Source: Leishmania martiniquensis (Eukaryota > Euglenozoa > Kinetoplastea > Trypanosomatida > Trypanosomatidae). From it: a stretch of 64,000 nucleotides of DNA. Location of the stretch: NCBI RefSeq assembly GCF_017916325.1, contig NC_090146.1, forward strand, positions 528,501 through 592,500. The letters run 5' to 3'. Positions 19,286 to 29,389 of the stretch are shown here, in pieces. The notes under the pieces were generated by a model. It did not search any database. It saw nothing but the letters and a program-made list of their open reading frames with translations, and was not told the origin of the DNA. The first letter of the stretch is position 1; each line of letters starts with the position of its first letter. The translations under genes were made by a program, and so were the position numbers.

Positions 19286-22200
19286 ATGGGCCGCCGCCAA
19301 GCACAAACCAGTGTCTTTTTAGACGCCACTCGGCAGCGCACTTATCAGCGCGATGCCCAAATCATGGCCAACTCTCACATGCTCGCTGTGGACTCCGCGC
19401 GAGGTTCAACAGCGAATTCTGGTCGCGCACTTGCAGGCGCCAACGTTAAATCGCTCGCTCGATCTCGACGAGTGGAGGACGAAGGGCCGCTCGACATCGA
19501 ACCGAATGAGAAAGGCGGCACATTCTGTGATCAGTTTCTCGCAACCGTGGAGCGCACGATACAGCAGAAGCAGCGGGCATGGGCCGGCACCGCGCTGGAG
19601 CTGTTGATGCCTCTTTTCTTCGTTTTTGGTGCCATTATTCTGTGGGCCGCCTTCGGCGACGAGAATTGCGCGGAGAGGCAAGTGCTTGACTACGAGGCCG
19701 TCTCCTCCATTACGATCCCGGACTTTTACATGGGAGTGATGTGCAACAATGTGTCCATGGGCATCATCTCGGGCCTCCAAGACTGCACCACTGTCAAGTA
19801 CCCGTACGACTGCAGCGGCGATGAGTCGAGGTTGCCCGTGAAGGGGCTGTGCTTTGACGCTACCAGTGGAGGCCGCCGACTGATTAGCTTGTACCTGAAC
19901 GCGATACTCGGCAACGGTGTTCGGGTACCGCCGCTGGACACCATCATCATCATGCAGTGGACTGCCCGCAAAACCCTTGCCGGCGACTCTGAAAGCGCTG
20001 CATCGGCGACGCTGGCCGCCGCTGGGATTACGGAGAGTACTCGCTACGATGCTATCATGAACTCTGGCATGCTGTACTTCGCGCCAGCTGCCTCTGTTCC
20101 CGCCTCCCTCACACAGTGCCTCGAAGCCAAGTCGCAGTACTTCCGGCAAGTTAACGGTGGCACCTTCGACACCGTGGAGGAGGCGCGGGAGCACGTGAAG
20201 ACCACCCCGGGGTCTCACTGGGCTATTGTCGAGGTGAATGCGTTTGACGCAAAGAGCTTCGACGTTGTGTTGCACATGAACTCGGCCTCGCTGCCGTCCC
20301 CCACGAAGGTGGCGGATCTGCAGTACCCCGGCGGCTATCAATTTGATCGGGCAGAGATGTATACGGCCTCTGGCTTCCATAGCCTACAGGAAATTCTGTA
20401 CCAGTGCTACCTGACGGACGTCGGCTACACGGATGGTGAGCTTATTCACCCCTACGCCACCTCGCTCGGGTTCCAGGGGTACACGGAGAAGATGCTACTG
20501 AAGACAGCCACGCCGCTCGTCGCCTTCATTCTTGTCCTCTCCTTCTTATACCCGGTGACGCAGCTGACAAAGCGCATCGTGCTGGAGAAGGAGCTGCGCA
20601 TTCGGGAGGCGATGCTCATTATGGGCCTCAGCAACACATCCCTTTACCTTTCCTGGTTGGTGACGTACGCCCTGCAGTACCTTGTGGAGTGCATCGTTAT
20701 CGTCATTCTGCTGAAGCTCACGTTTGTGCCGAGCAGCGATGCGTACGTCCTCTTCATGACATTTTACCTGTTTGCCTTGAGCACCATTCCCCTCTCGGGC
20801 CTCATTGCCAGTTTCTTCAGCAAAGCTCGCCTTGCCTCGATGCTAGCACCGCTCATCTTCTTCGCACTCTCTGTGCCGACGTTCGCCTTTACGAGTGCAT
20901 CCGGCAACGTGATCGTTGGCGTGTCCATCCTCTCGCCCACGGCGTTTGCGGCTGCCCTGACGAACATTCTCACGCTCGAAGTTGCAGTGGGCTTTGACTT
21001 CTCGGACATTTGGAACGCTGAGCTGTCGCCGAGGAGTTCAGTTTTTTACGTCCTGCTGGCAGCGGATTTTGTCGGCTACTCCATCCTTATGCTGTACCTC
21101 GACGCCGTGCTGCCGAAGGACTGGGGCACGACAAGGCATCCGCTCTTCTTCATAATCGACCCCGTCAAGGCACTGTGCCGCTGCTGCTGCGGCGGCGGCA
21201 GCAAGAAGGTGGTCATGGCGGGTGGCGAGAACGACGGTGGTGCCCAAAACGGCATTTTCGAGGACACCGATGACTCAGAAGCGACGGTGAAAATTGTGGG
21301 GCTTCGCAAGGAGTACCGGCGCGGCGGCAAGAGGTTCGTTGCGGTGAACAACCTGTACTGGTCTATGAATGGAAAAGAGATCTCTGTGCTGCTGGGGCAC
21401 AACGGCGCGGGCAAGACGACGGTGCTGAACATGATGACGGGGATGGTGGAGCCGGACGAGGGCGACTGCTACATCAGCAGCTACTCCGTTTGTGATGAGC
21501 TTGACCGAGTGAGGCAGCTGATCGGGTACTGCCCGCAGCACAACATTCTGTGGCCTGAGCTGACGTGCCGCGAGCACCTGGAGTACTACGGCAAAATTAA
21601 GGGTCTAAGCGGCTCCGTGCTGGAGGATGCGGTGCAGCTGATCTTGAAGGAGGTAGCTCTGCTGAGTAAAATGAAGGACCCCTCGCGCGCGCTGTCTGGA
21701 GGGCAGAAGCGCAAGCTCTCTGTCGCGATCGCCTTTGTCGGACGCAGCCCACTGATCTTTCTGGACGAGCCGACGGCCGGTATGGATGTTGGCGCGCGCC
21801 GTTACACGTGGGAGCTGCTGCGGCGCATGTCAGAGGCGCACACCATTCTGCTGACGACGCACTACATGGACGAGGCGGACCTGCTGGGACACAAAATCGG
21901 CATCATGAGCCGCGGCAGCATGCAGTGCTCCGGCAGCAGCCTGTTCCTCAAGAGCCGCCTCGGCGTTGGCTACAACATGAACGTCTCCATGGACCCCGAC
22001 GCGGAGGCAGAGAACGTTGACCGTCTCGTTCTGTCCTTTGTACCCAGATGCGAGGCAGTGAGCTTCAACGGCTGTGAAATTGTGTACAAGCTACCCCTGC
22101 AAGATTTGGAGCTGTTTCCGTCGCTGCTAGCGGGTCTCGAAGAGAACGGCGAGGCAGTCGGAGTACGTGGTTTTTCGCTGTCAGCGACAACACTGGAGGA

Positions 22201-25200
22201 AGTGTTTCTGCAGATTGCCATGGGGGATACGGGGAGCCATAAGGAAAGCAGCACCGTCGAGGAGGACACGGTGACAATCCAGGAAGAGGACAATGCGTTG
22301 TGGAATTGCGAGATTATGATGCACACTCGTGAACGCATGATGTCCCAGCTCAAGTCCATGATGGTGAAGCGATTGCGCAACGCGATGCGCGACCGCCGGA
22401 TGCAGTGTTTCCAGGTGGTGTGCCCAGTGGTATGTATCATGATGTCCATGCTACTCACCCTTGTCAGTTTTTCGCAGACCGGCTCGATCGACCTCTCTAG
22501 TGAAATGTTTGGCGAAACTGTGCAGATGCAGGTGTCAGGTTGCGAAAGATACTTTGGTGCCACCGACAACGTTACGCGTCAGGGCTCCTACATCACCGAC
22601 CTCCACTTTACCAACGCGGGAAACCTGTCCTTATACGCCACCGACACGGCAAAGAAGCTAGGGATGCCGCGCTACACCTCAATCTTCTGCGGTGACCCGG
22701 GGCTGCAAAGCGTCATCCCTCTTGAAAATAGCGCCACCTTTTTGTTCTACAACACATCTGCGTACCATTCCGCCGGCCTGGTGCTTCAGCAGCTGTACAC
22801 GTACATACTTCAATCGTTCACGAAAAACTTCAGCCGCACCTTGAAAACGTCTGTAAAATTGATGCCGGCGACCACGACGGACGCGGAGGTACGCAGCGGC
22901 GTGCAGACAATCCTCATGGGCGCGATTATCATGATCCCGTTCACGTTCCTGCCATCGAACCCGGTCGCGTGGATTGTGAAGGAGCGGGAGTGCAAGGCAC
23001 GACACTTGCAGAACGTCTCGGGGCTGAGCTTCTACGTGTACTGGCTCACGAACTTTCTCTTCGACATCGCCGCCTACGCCATCACACTCATCTTGGTGCT
23101 GCTGATTTTTTTAATCTTTGGCCGAAAGGAGTACGTCGGCAAAGAGACGGCGGGGCCTACGATTGTGGTGTTCCTCATCTACGGTTTCTGCAGCACCGCA
23201 AGCGCCTACGTCTGCAGCTTCGGCTTCGACGAGCACTCCACAGCGCAGTCGGTCACAATGGCGGTCAGCTTTGTTACCGGCTTTCTGCTTGTCATGATGG
23301 TGTTCATCCTCTCGTTGGTAGACTCCACGAAGGACGCGTCGGAGATGCTGCGCTGGCCGTTCCGACTGGTCCCATCGTACGGCATGGGCGAGTCTATCAT
23401 CAACCTCGCGATGGATCGACAACAGGCGGTGCTCAGCCTACCGTCGAATCCTTGGGGTATGGACGTTGTCGGCTGGCCGTGTGTCTTCATGGTCGTTGAG
23501 TTTCCAATCTTTCTACTGGCGACCCTCTTTATCGACCACCCGCGGCGACGCTTGTGGGGGCAGAAGAGCAGCTACGACCGTGGTGCCCCGGCCGAGGTCA
23601 TCGACGACGAGGACTCGGATGTGGAGGATGAGCGAAAGGAGGTATACCAGCAAGAGGCGAGGAACGTCAATGTGGACGTGGTGCGCGTGGTGGACCTGCG
23701 CAAGGTGTACTCTAACGGCAAGGTGGCGGTGCGCAATCTCGCGTTCAGCATCCTGCCAGACGAGGTCTTTGGCTTCTTGGGGACGAACGGCGCGGGCAAG
23801 ACGACCGCCATCTCGATGATGTGCCAGGAATTTATTCCGACGAGCGGCAACGCCTATGTGTGCGGGTACGACATCGTCACAGAGAGCGAGGAGGCGCTGC
23901 AGTGCATCGGGTACTGCCCACAGTTCGACGCGACGCTGGACCTGCTGACGGTGGAGGAGCACCTGTACCTATACGCTGGGATCCGTGGCATTTTGTACGA
24001 GCAACGTGGCAAGGTGGTGAGTGGGCTTATGCGCCTGTGCGGCATCACGGAGTACCGGAGCACAACAGCCGCGCAGCTGTCCGGCGGCAACCGGCGCAAG
24101 CTGTCTGTGGCGCTCTCTCTCATTGGCTCGCCGCAGATCGTCTTTCTCGATGAGCCGTCGGCTGGCATGGACCCTGTGGCGCGCCGTGGACTCTGGACGG
24201 CGATCCAAAAGGTCTCGCAGAATTGCTCTGTGATCCTGACGACGCACCACCTGGAGGAGGTGGAGGAGCTCGCGGATACCGTGGCTATCATGGCTGATGG
24301 AGCTCTGCGTTGCATTGGTGACAAAATTCACCTGAAGCAGAAATACGGCACCGGCTTCGAAATGAGTATTCGGATAGCGGGGAAGGACATGCGGGCAGCT
24401 GTGCAGCACTTTGTGGAGAAGAGCTTTCCTGAAGCCGTGCTCAATGAGTTCAAGGGGCAGCGCTTCGTCTTTGCACTGCCGCAGGACACGAAGCTCTCCA
24501 AGGCGTTCTGGAAGCTGCAGCAAAACAAGGAGCGGCTGCACATTACGGACTACAGCGTGTCGCAGACGTCGATCGAGCAGGTGTTCCTGCGCATCAGCGA
24601 GCAGCAGGATGAACGCGAGGATCTTGGGGCGGAGAAGAAGGTGGTGCACTTTGTCAGGAGTCATGCCACCGTCCACAACTACCGCGGTAACACCACGGCA
24701 AGCCGCCGCCGCCGCCAAAAAGGCGACACTGAAGAAGAGCCTCGCAGAGAGAAACCGGCAAAGAAGACGGTGACGGTCAGCTCGGCAGCCATGGAGGCTT
24801 ATCGACGCCGAAGACTCGACGTTGGCATTGTGGGCGACAACGCTTTGTCCATCAAGAGCGGCTGCAGCAGTCGAGATGGTGGGAAGGTAAGCAATAAAGG
24901 CCACGAATCTACGACTGCTCGCCGACCTGCCAGTTGGCGTGACGCGACAGCGGTCCAAGATCGTGCTAGGGGTGCTTACGGCGCCTCTGTCACGGGCCAG
25001 TATAGTGCAACCGACTTTGTTGAGACTGCCATTGCGGAGCCCAATGCGGGCTACGTGAGCCCTTCCAGCAATAAAGCTAAGGCTACTGCTAGAGGACAGG
25101 GCTTCGACTGCAACCCGAACCGCAGCTCATCGAATGCATACGGGGCCCTTGAGCAGCACCAAAGTAACGGCAACGATTACAGCTATGAGTACGAGTATGA

Positions 25201-25279
25201 TCACAACGGCGGAGGTGCAACAGGACACCAGCAGTCCCTGAATCCTTACACTAGCTACTACGCTGGATACGATATTTAG
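19286..25279 (+). CDS. ABCA-type ABC transporter with long C-terminal tail (1997 aa)
   Basis: Full-length ABCA transporter, same architecture as the gene at 6901. NBD1 Walker A GHNGAGKTT is at residues 704-712, with signature LSGGQ and Walker B LIFLDEPTAGMD. NBD2 Walker A GTNGAGKT is at 1499-1506, with signature LSGGN and Walker B IVFLDEPSAGMD. A Cys-rich stretch (CRCCCGGG) lies just before NBD1, where S-acylation is possible. After the common SQTSIEQVFLRISE motif a tail of about 220 residues follows; it is basic in its first part (SRRRRQK, REKPAKKTV) and Ser/Asn/Tyr/Gly-rich near the end (NPYTSYYAGYDI), probably disordered. The other ABCA genes here lack this tail. Start: the ATG at 19286 is the first in frame; a second ATG at 19364 is possible. 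Three long blocks are identical to the 6901 gene at DNA level, which suggests gene conversion. Substrate unknown, lipid likely by family. Confidence 0.96.
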   Translation: MGRRQAQTSVFLDATRQRTYQRDAQIMANSHMLAVDSARGSTANSGRALAGANVKSLARSRRVEDEGPLDIEPNEKGGTFCDQFLATVERTIQQKQRAWAGTALELLMPLFFVFGAIILWAAFGDENCAERQVLDYEAVSSITIPDFYMGVMCNNVSMGIISGLQDCTTVKYPYDCSGDESRLPVKGLCFDATSGGRRLISLYLNAILGNGVRVPPLDTIIIMQWTARKTLAGDSESAASATLAAAGITESTRYDAIMNSGMLYFAPAASVPASLTQCLEAKSQYFRQVNGGTFDTVEEAREHVKTTPGSHWAIVEVNAFDAKSFDVVLHMNSASLPSPTKVADLQYPGGYQFDRAEMYTASGFHSLQEILYQCYLTDVGYTDGELIHPYATSLGFQGYTEKMLLKTATPLVAFILVLSFLYPVTQLTKRIVLEKELRIREAMLIMGLSNTSLYLSWLVTYALQYLVECIVIVILLKLTFVPSSDAYVLFMTFYLFALSTIPLSGLIASFFSKARLASMLAPLIFFALSVPTFAFTSASGNVIVGVSILSPTAFAAALTNILTLEVAVGFDFSDIWNAELSPRSSVFYVLLAADFVGYSILMLYLDAVLPKDWGTTRHPLFFIIDPVKALCRCCCGGGSKKVVMAGGENDGGAQNGIFEDTDDSEATVKIVGLRKEYRRGGKRFVAVNNLYWSMNGKEISVLLGHNGAGKTTVLNMMTGMVEPDEGDCYISSYSVCDELDRVRQLIGYCPQHNILWPELTCREHLEYYGKIKGLSGSVLEDAVQLILKEVALLSKMKDPSRALSGGQKRKLSVAIAFVGRSPLIFLDEPTAGMDVGARRYTWELLRRMSEAHTILLTTHYMDEADLLGHKIGIMSRGSMQCSGSSLFLKSRLGVGYNMNVSMDPDAEAENVDRLVLSFVPRCEAVSFNGCEIVYKLPLQDLELFPSLLAGLEENGEAVGVRGFSLSATTLEEVFLQIAMGDTGSHKESSTVEEDTVTIQEEDNALWNCEIMMHTRERMMSQLKSMMVKRLRNAMRDRRMQCFQVVCPVVCIMMSMLLTLVSFSQTGSIDLSSEMFGETVQMQVSGCERYFGATDNVTRQGSYITDLHFTNAGNLSLYATDTAKKLGMPRYTSIFCGDPGLQSVIPLENSATFLFYNTSAYHSAGLVLQQLYTYILQSFTKNFSRTLKTSVKLMPATTTDAEVRSGVQTILMGAIIMIPFTFLPSNPVAWIVKERECKARHLQNVSGLSFYVYWLTNFLFDIAAYAITLILVLLIFLIFGRKEYVGKETAGPTIVVFLIYGFCSTASAYVCSFGFDEHSTAQSVTMAVSFVTGFLLVMMVFILSLVDSTKDASEMLRWPFRLVPSYGMGESIINLAMDRQQAVLSLPSNPWGMDVVGWPCVFMVVEFPIFLLATLFIDHPRRRLWGQKSSYDRGAPAEVIDDEDSDVEDERKEVYQQEARNVNVDVVRVVDLRKVYSNGKVAVRNLAFSILPDEVFGFLGTNGAGKTTAISMMCQEFIPTSGNAYVCGYDIVTESEEALQCIGYCPQFDATLDLLTVEEHLYLYAGIRGILYEQRGKVVSGLMRLCGITEYRSTTAAQLSGGNRRKLSVALSLIGSPQIVFLDEPSAGMDPVARRGLWTAIQKVSQNCSVILTTHHLEEVEELADTVAIMADGALRCIGDKIHLKQKYGTGFEMSIRIAGKDMRAAVQHFVEKSFPEAVLNEFKGQRFVFALPQDTKLSKAFWKLQQNKERLHITDYSVSQTSIEQVFLRISEQQDEREDLGAEKKVVHFVRSHATVHNYRGNTTASRRRRQKGDTEEEPRREKPAKKTVTVSSAAMEAYRRRRLDVGIVGDNALSIKSGCSSRDGGKVSNKGHESTTARRPASWRDATAVQDRARGAYGASVTGQYSATDFVETAIAEPNAGYVSPSSNKAKATARGQGFDCNPNRSSSNAYGALEQHQSNGNDYSYEYEYDHNGGGATGHQQSLNPYTSYYAGYDI

Positions 25280-27819
25280 TTGAGCTAAATGTTTGGCGTG
25301 TCTGCGGCTTTCTGCATAAAAAACGTTTCGCTTGCATGCAAGTGGATAGAGATGGTGGCCGCTATGCTGTTCATCGGCTCATCGACCCCCCTCCCTCCCA
25401 GCCGCTTTCCCTCTCTACGCCCACGAGTGACCTGGTCTCGAAAAAAAAAAAGAAAGCACCTCTTTTGAACACGAGTGGACTCACATGCAGCTCGCAGAAG
25501 TGCAGAAGGGCCCACCCGAGGAAGGAGGAGGAAAGGGACAGGTGTGACGGGCCGAGAGGGCAGTGGGGATGCTCCCTCTTGCCCCTCCCTATCCCACCGT
25601 GGTTGTGGGACTTGAGGAGCGATTATGTGTTTTTTTTGTTCACGATCCGTATGTGTTTATGTACATCTATGGATAAATGTATGAAGCGATATGTCCATGT
25701 GTGTGTATGTGCAGATGTCTTATTTTGTGTGTGTATTTTCTGCGCGCGTTAGCACTTCGTTGGCTGTCGTGCTTGTAAGGGTTTACTCTTGATGTTTGTT
25801 CGTGTTCCGGCCGTCTTTGTTGCCCGTTGTGTGCGATGGCAACCGCTGGTCACAAGCTCTGCGCCTCGCCTACTCTCTCTCTCTGCTTTCCCTCGCTATG
25901 TGTTTTCCATTGACCTTTGACAAATGTGATTACCGCATGTGTGCATTTAATGCCTTCCCGTGTCTTTTTCCCTCACTGTGCCGCCCGTCCCTCGCATTGC
26001 CGTTGTCTCTCGTACATCTTTCGGCTCACCTCCATCTGTCGTTCCCTGTCCTGCTTTTTGGCCTTCCCTTTTCTTCCAACTGGTTGTATGTGTACATATA
26101 CTCACCGAAAAGATCGGCCGGTTATTTCTAGTCGATGATGACTCTGGTGGCGAGGAGCACTGGTAGTGCTGGGTGGAGTGACGCTTGCCTGTTTTTTTCT
26201 TCTGGGACACTGCATCAGCCTAGGAGTCACTGCCTGCGGCACAATCTCCTCCTCAGCGCCGCATCTCGCTCCCCCACTGGCTCTTGCATGCCCCTCTCTG
26301 TCCCCGCCTCTTAATCGAGTGCCGTGCGTATGCGAACGCCTTCTCCCCTCCTTTCCTTTTGCAGTCTTCGCTCAGTGAGACGAGTGCTCTGCTGCCCACA
26401 CACTGTTCATGTTCGCGCGCGGCAACTTTGGTCTCGACCACCCCCGCTGGTGTACTCTTAGAGGGAGCTGATGTCTTCTCGTTTTCTTTGCTAAGAACCC
26501 GCCGCTGCCACTAACGTTTTCTCTTGGCTTCACCATCTCCAGGGAAGTTCCTGCATCCGCGAACCTGAGTGCAGTGTTTGTTTCCACCGCCTTCCCCTCG
26601 TATGAGCGAGTGCTCCACTGAGTGAAAGTTTCTCATCGCGTCTTCTCTTACACTTTCCCTTTTTCTGCTCCCTTGGCGCGCGGCGTTTTCGATGTGTGCG
26701 TTTGTGCCCATCTGTCTGAATCTCCTCCTCGCCGCTGGCGCCACTCTCGGTCGCATGGCCGACCCACAAAAGCAATGGAGAGCGAAGTGGGCCCGTGTGC
26801 ACGTTGCCACATTAGCGACGAAATAAAGACCGCCCCTCACCCAACCTTACTGGAAGCCGCAGTGGTGTCTATGCTTGTTCATTCTGACATGACGAGGGAG
26901 TGCAGGTCGCCTCGTCTTCAACGTTTACACGCCTCCGCTTAGCTTCCTTCGTTCAACTCAAATGTGTATTTCCTTCTTCGGTTTTCTGGTCTTTCCGCCT
27001 CCTGTCTTGCTGCCACAGGAAGGATTGCACCCCTCCCTCTTTCTTTCCCCCACTCCTTCCCAAATTCTGCCTCCTCAGACTCTGTGTCTCGGCGTCTCTT
27101 CGTGATGAGGGGATCGTTCCGGGTAACGCAGCTGGACCTTAGGTGTTTAACAGCGTTGGTTTTTTCCTGTCTGCTCTTTTCTCTTGCGCGTGCAGGCGTG
27201 CGTGTGTCCAGTGACGAACTCCGTTACGGATACTGAGGGAAAGGAATCCCCCGGCAATCTACAGTGAGGAAAAAAAAAGAAAGAGAACTGTCCCGCCCGC
27301 CCTCCACTTCTTTTTACAGGTGTGTGCTTGTGCAGCCTCGTGTTCTCTTTTTTTTTTGGAGGGGGGTCTGGGCGCTTGAGGTCAAGAGGAAGGCCCGTGC
27401 GTAATGAGGAGTGCGTCCAGGCAGAAGAGCACACGCCTCATTTCGTGCATCATGCGGAAGCGAAAAAGAAGCAAATACGCGCGCAGCTGAGCGGCGGCGT
27501 TGGCCTTTACATTTTCTTTTCTCTTGCGCGCACGAGTTGCACTGATCTTTTTCGTCCTCATGTAGTTTATCTCAGCAAAGAAGATTTCCGCTCTCTCTCC
27601 CACTCTCCCACTCTCCCACTCTCATCCTCCCCCTCCCCCTCTCCACTGCTCTTTGTCGTGAAAAGCTTGCCCTCCCCACCATCTCTTTCGGATACTCCTC
27701 GGTTACCCTCAGCAGTGACGAGGGGACGGCAGCGTTCACAAGACACCCTTTCCATTTGTGGGTGATGAGGAGGGCAGACGCGGCATTCCACGACTGCACA
27801 TCTCTTGGGTAGAGTACAT
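25280..27819. other. Non-coding spacer after the ABCA cluster
   Basis: About 2.5 kb without a supported gene. It holds an A-run at 25441-25451, poly-T runs, and an imperfect CCCACTCTC repeat at about 27598-27625. Pyrimidine tracts near 27690-27711 and 27745-27755 followed by AG could serve as acceptors for the next gene. Confidence 0.55.
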
Positions 27820-28386
27820 ATGGTCATGAGCCGCGCCTCGTCCGCGCCGATCACCGAAGCGGAGGTGCGAAATCTGAGCACCGCCGAAATCCAAGTCAAC
27901 CTGGAGCGTTGCGGCCGTCTCATCTCGCAGTCCTCACTCCTCCAGCGACTTCCTGACGGTGGAGAAGGCATCCACCGCCGCAGAGAACTTTTCAGCAAAG
28001 AGCTGGAGCGGCGGCGCGCTGTTGAGATGGAAAACTCCGATGAGCACACTCGCGCAGCATATTCTACGGTGACAGAGGCTCGCAAGCGAGATAACGAGGC
28101 TGCACTCTTGTCCGAGGCCAGTCACGGGGTGACCGAGGCGGCGCGGGAGATGGCGGAGAAGTATGAACATCAGCGCGTAGATGTGGAGGCAACAGTGCGC
28201 CGTATGTACGAAGGCGTCCTGAGCGAGAAAGAAATTCAACGTATCCTGCGAAGCGTGCCTCCCCACTTCTTTCTCACCTACGCGGAGACGTGTGAGAGGG
28301 AGCGGCGCCTGGCAATGGAGGCGCGTAAGGCGGAGCTGCAGAAGCTGGCGGCGCAGGCGGCGCGCCATCGTGCCGCGCTTCCGTAA
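27820..28386 (+). CDS. Small charged helical protein, conserved-hypothetical type (possible GRINL1A/POLR2M-like motif)
   Basis: 188 residues, rich in Glu, Arg and Ala and predicted mostly helical or coiled coil. The N-terminal part reads LSTAEIQVNLERCGRLI followed by LLQRLPDGGEGIHRR. That pattern loosely recalls the short helical region of POLR2M/GRINL1A (Gdown1), where a leucine-rich helix precedes an LPDKG-I motif; this is a weak, by-eye similarity. The C-terminus (residues about 165-188) is a strongly basic helix with many Lys, Arg and Ala. Two in-frame ATGs are close together (27820 and 27826); the first is used. An AG at about 27776 after a CT tract gives a 5' UTR without an intervening ATG. 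Codon pattern and charged composition support a real gene. Function not known. Confidence 0.75.
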   Translation: MVMSRASSAPITEAEVRNLSTAEIQVNLERCGRLISQSSLLQRLPDGGEGIHRRRELFSKELERRRAVEMENSDEHTRAAYSTVTEARKRDNEAALLSEASHGVTEAAREMAEKYEHQRVDVEATVRRMYEGVLSEKEIQRILRSVPPHFFLTYAETCERERRLAMEARKAELQKLAAQAARHRAALP

Positions 28387-29389
28387 GTGGGGTTCGAGTG
28401 ATGAATCCCCGCTGAGGTTGCACAAGCATTCGTGCCTTTTGGCACTCATGAAACTACACTGCTTGTGCGGTGCTTCAGCGGTGAAACGCACGCGAGGGCA
28501 CCCTCATGCTGCCAGTACATCTCTTGTTTTCGTTGCGCTAGTCGTTGCCGTCTAAGCACGCTAAATATCTTGAGAGAGTGTAGACGCTCATTAGGGCGGT
28601 GGTGGTGGTGGTGGACGAAGGGCAGTGCCAGTCTACTTGCGAGCACCTGTCAGGGCTGATGTGCCTCTTCATGGGATGGCGCACCAGTGGGCAACAAAGC
28701 GTAAATCACCTGAAGAAGCTGAAAAAGAGGCAGCCGCTTTCTGTGCACCTTTGCGAACACTGTGGCTTGACTCTCTTCGCTTTCATCTGCTTCGTGGTAC
28801 TTCAGTATGCATGCGCGTACGAGTCCTTTGTACAGCCTTCTGCGTGGCTGTGTTTCGGTGGCGCGGCTTTCTCGCCCCTTCGATTTTCCCCTCTCCATCC
28901 TCTGCAGCGTGTGGCGCTGAGGCGCGATTTTGGGAGCTGCCCAGAGGCACCGGTGCGCATGGGGAAGAGCCGCTGCCTGCAGTGGACAGTACTGTCCGAG
29001 GGATGCACTGCATGGACGCACACATGTTCGTTTCCCTTAATGTTCGCCTGCTTACCTGCGTGATGGCCGATCTGCGCTGTGCATTCGCTGTTCGCGCATC
29101 TCATTCTCATGGCCCGCGTGCCTTTCTGGGCGCACCTCAGGTGCGTTTGCTCCGCTCCGTCATTGCCGTGACTCCCCCCTTTTCGTCCTCTTTGAACACA
29201 AGCGGAGGAGAAAAGACCGCTGCCACACACGTGCACACGCACACACACACGAAGCTAAAGAGGAGAGGCATAGAACGCGAAAAGAGAGGTCAGGGCGGCT
29301 CTGTGCGGCCGTTTCATCTTTCCTCCTGCTTGGGTGAGCCTGGGGCAGATCAAGGCTGAGATCCACGTAGGCTCTCTCCCTCTCTCTTT
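28387..29389. other. Non-coding spacer
   Basis: About 1 kb; contains a GGT microsatellite near 28597-28612 and a CA repeat near 29222-29250. A CT-rich stretch at about 29310-29333 followed by AG near 29338 is a plausible acceptor for the next gene. No other gene seen. Confidence 0.5.

Noticed and set aside
27598..27625. CCCACTCTC tandem repeat considered as a CRISPR-like or satellite array
   Set aside because: Only about three short units with no spacers; a simple pyrimidine repeat near a splice region.
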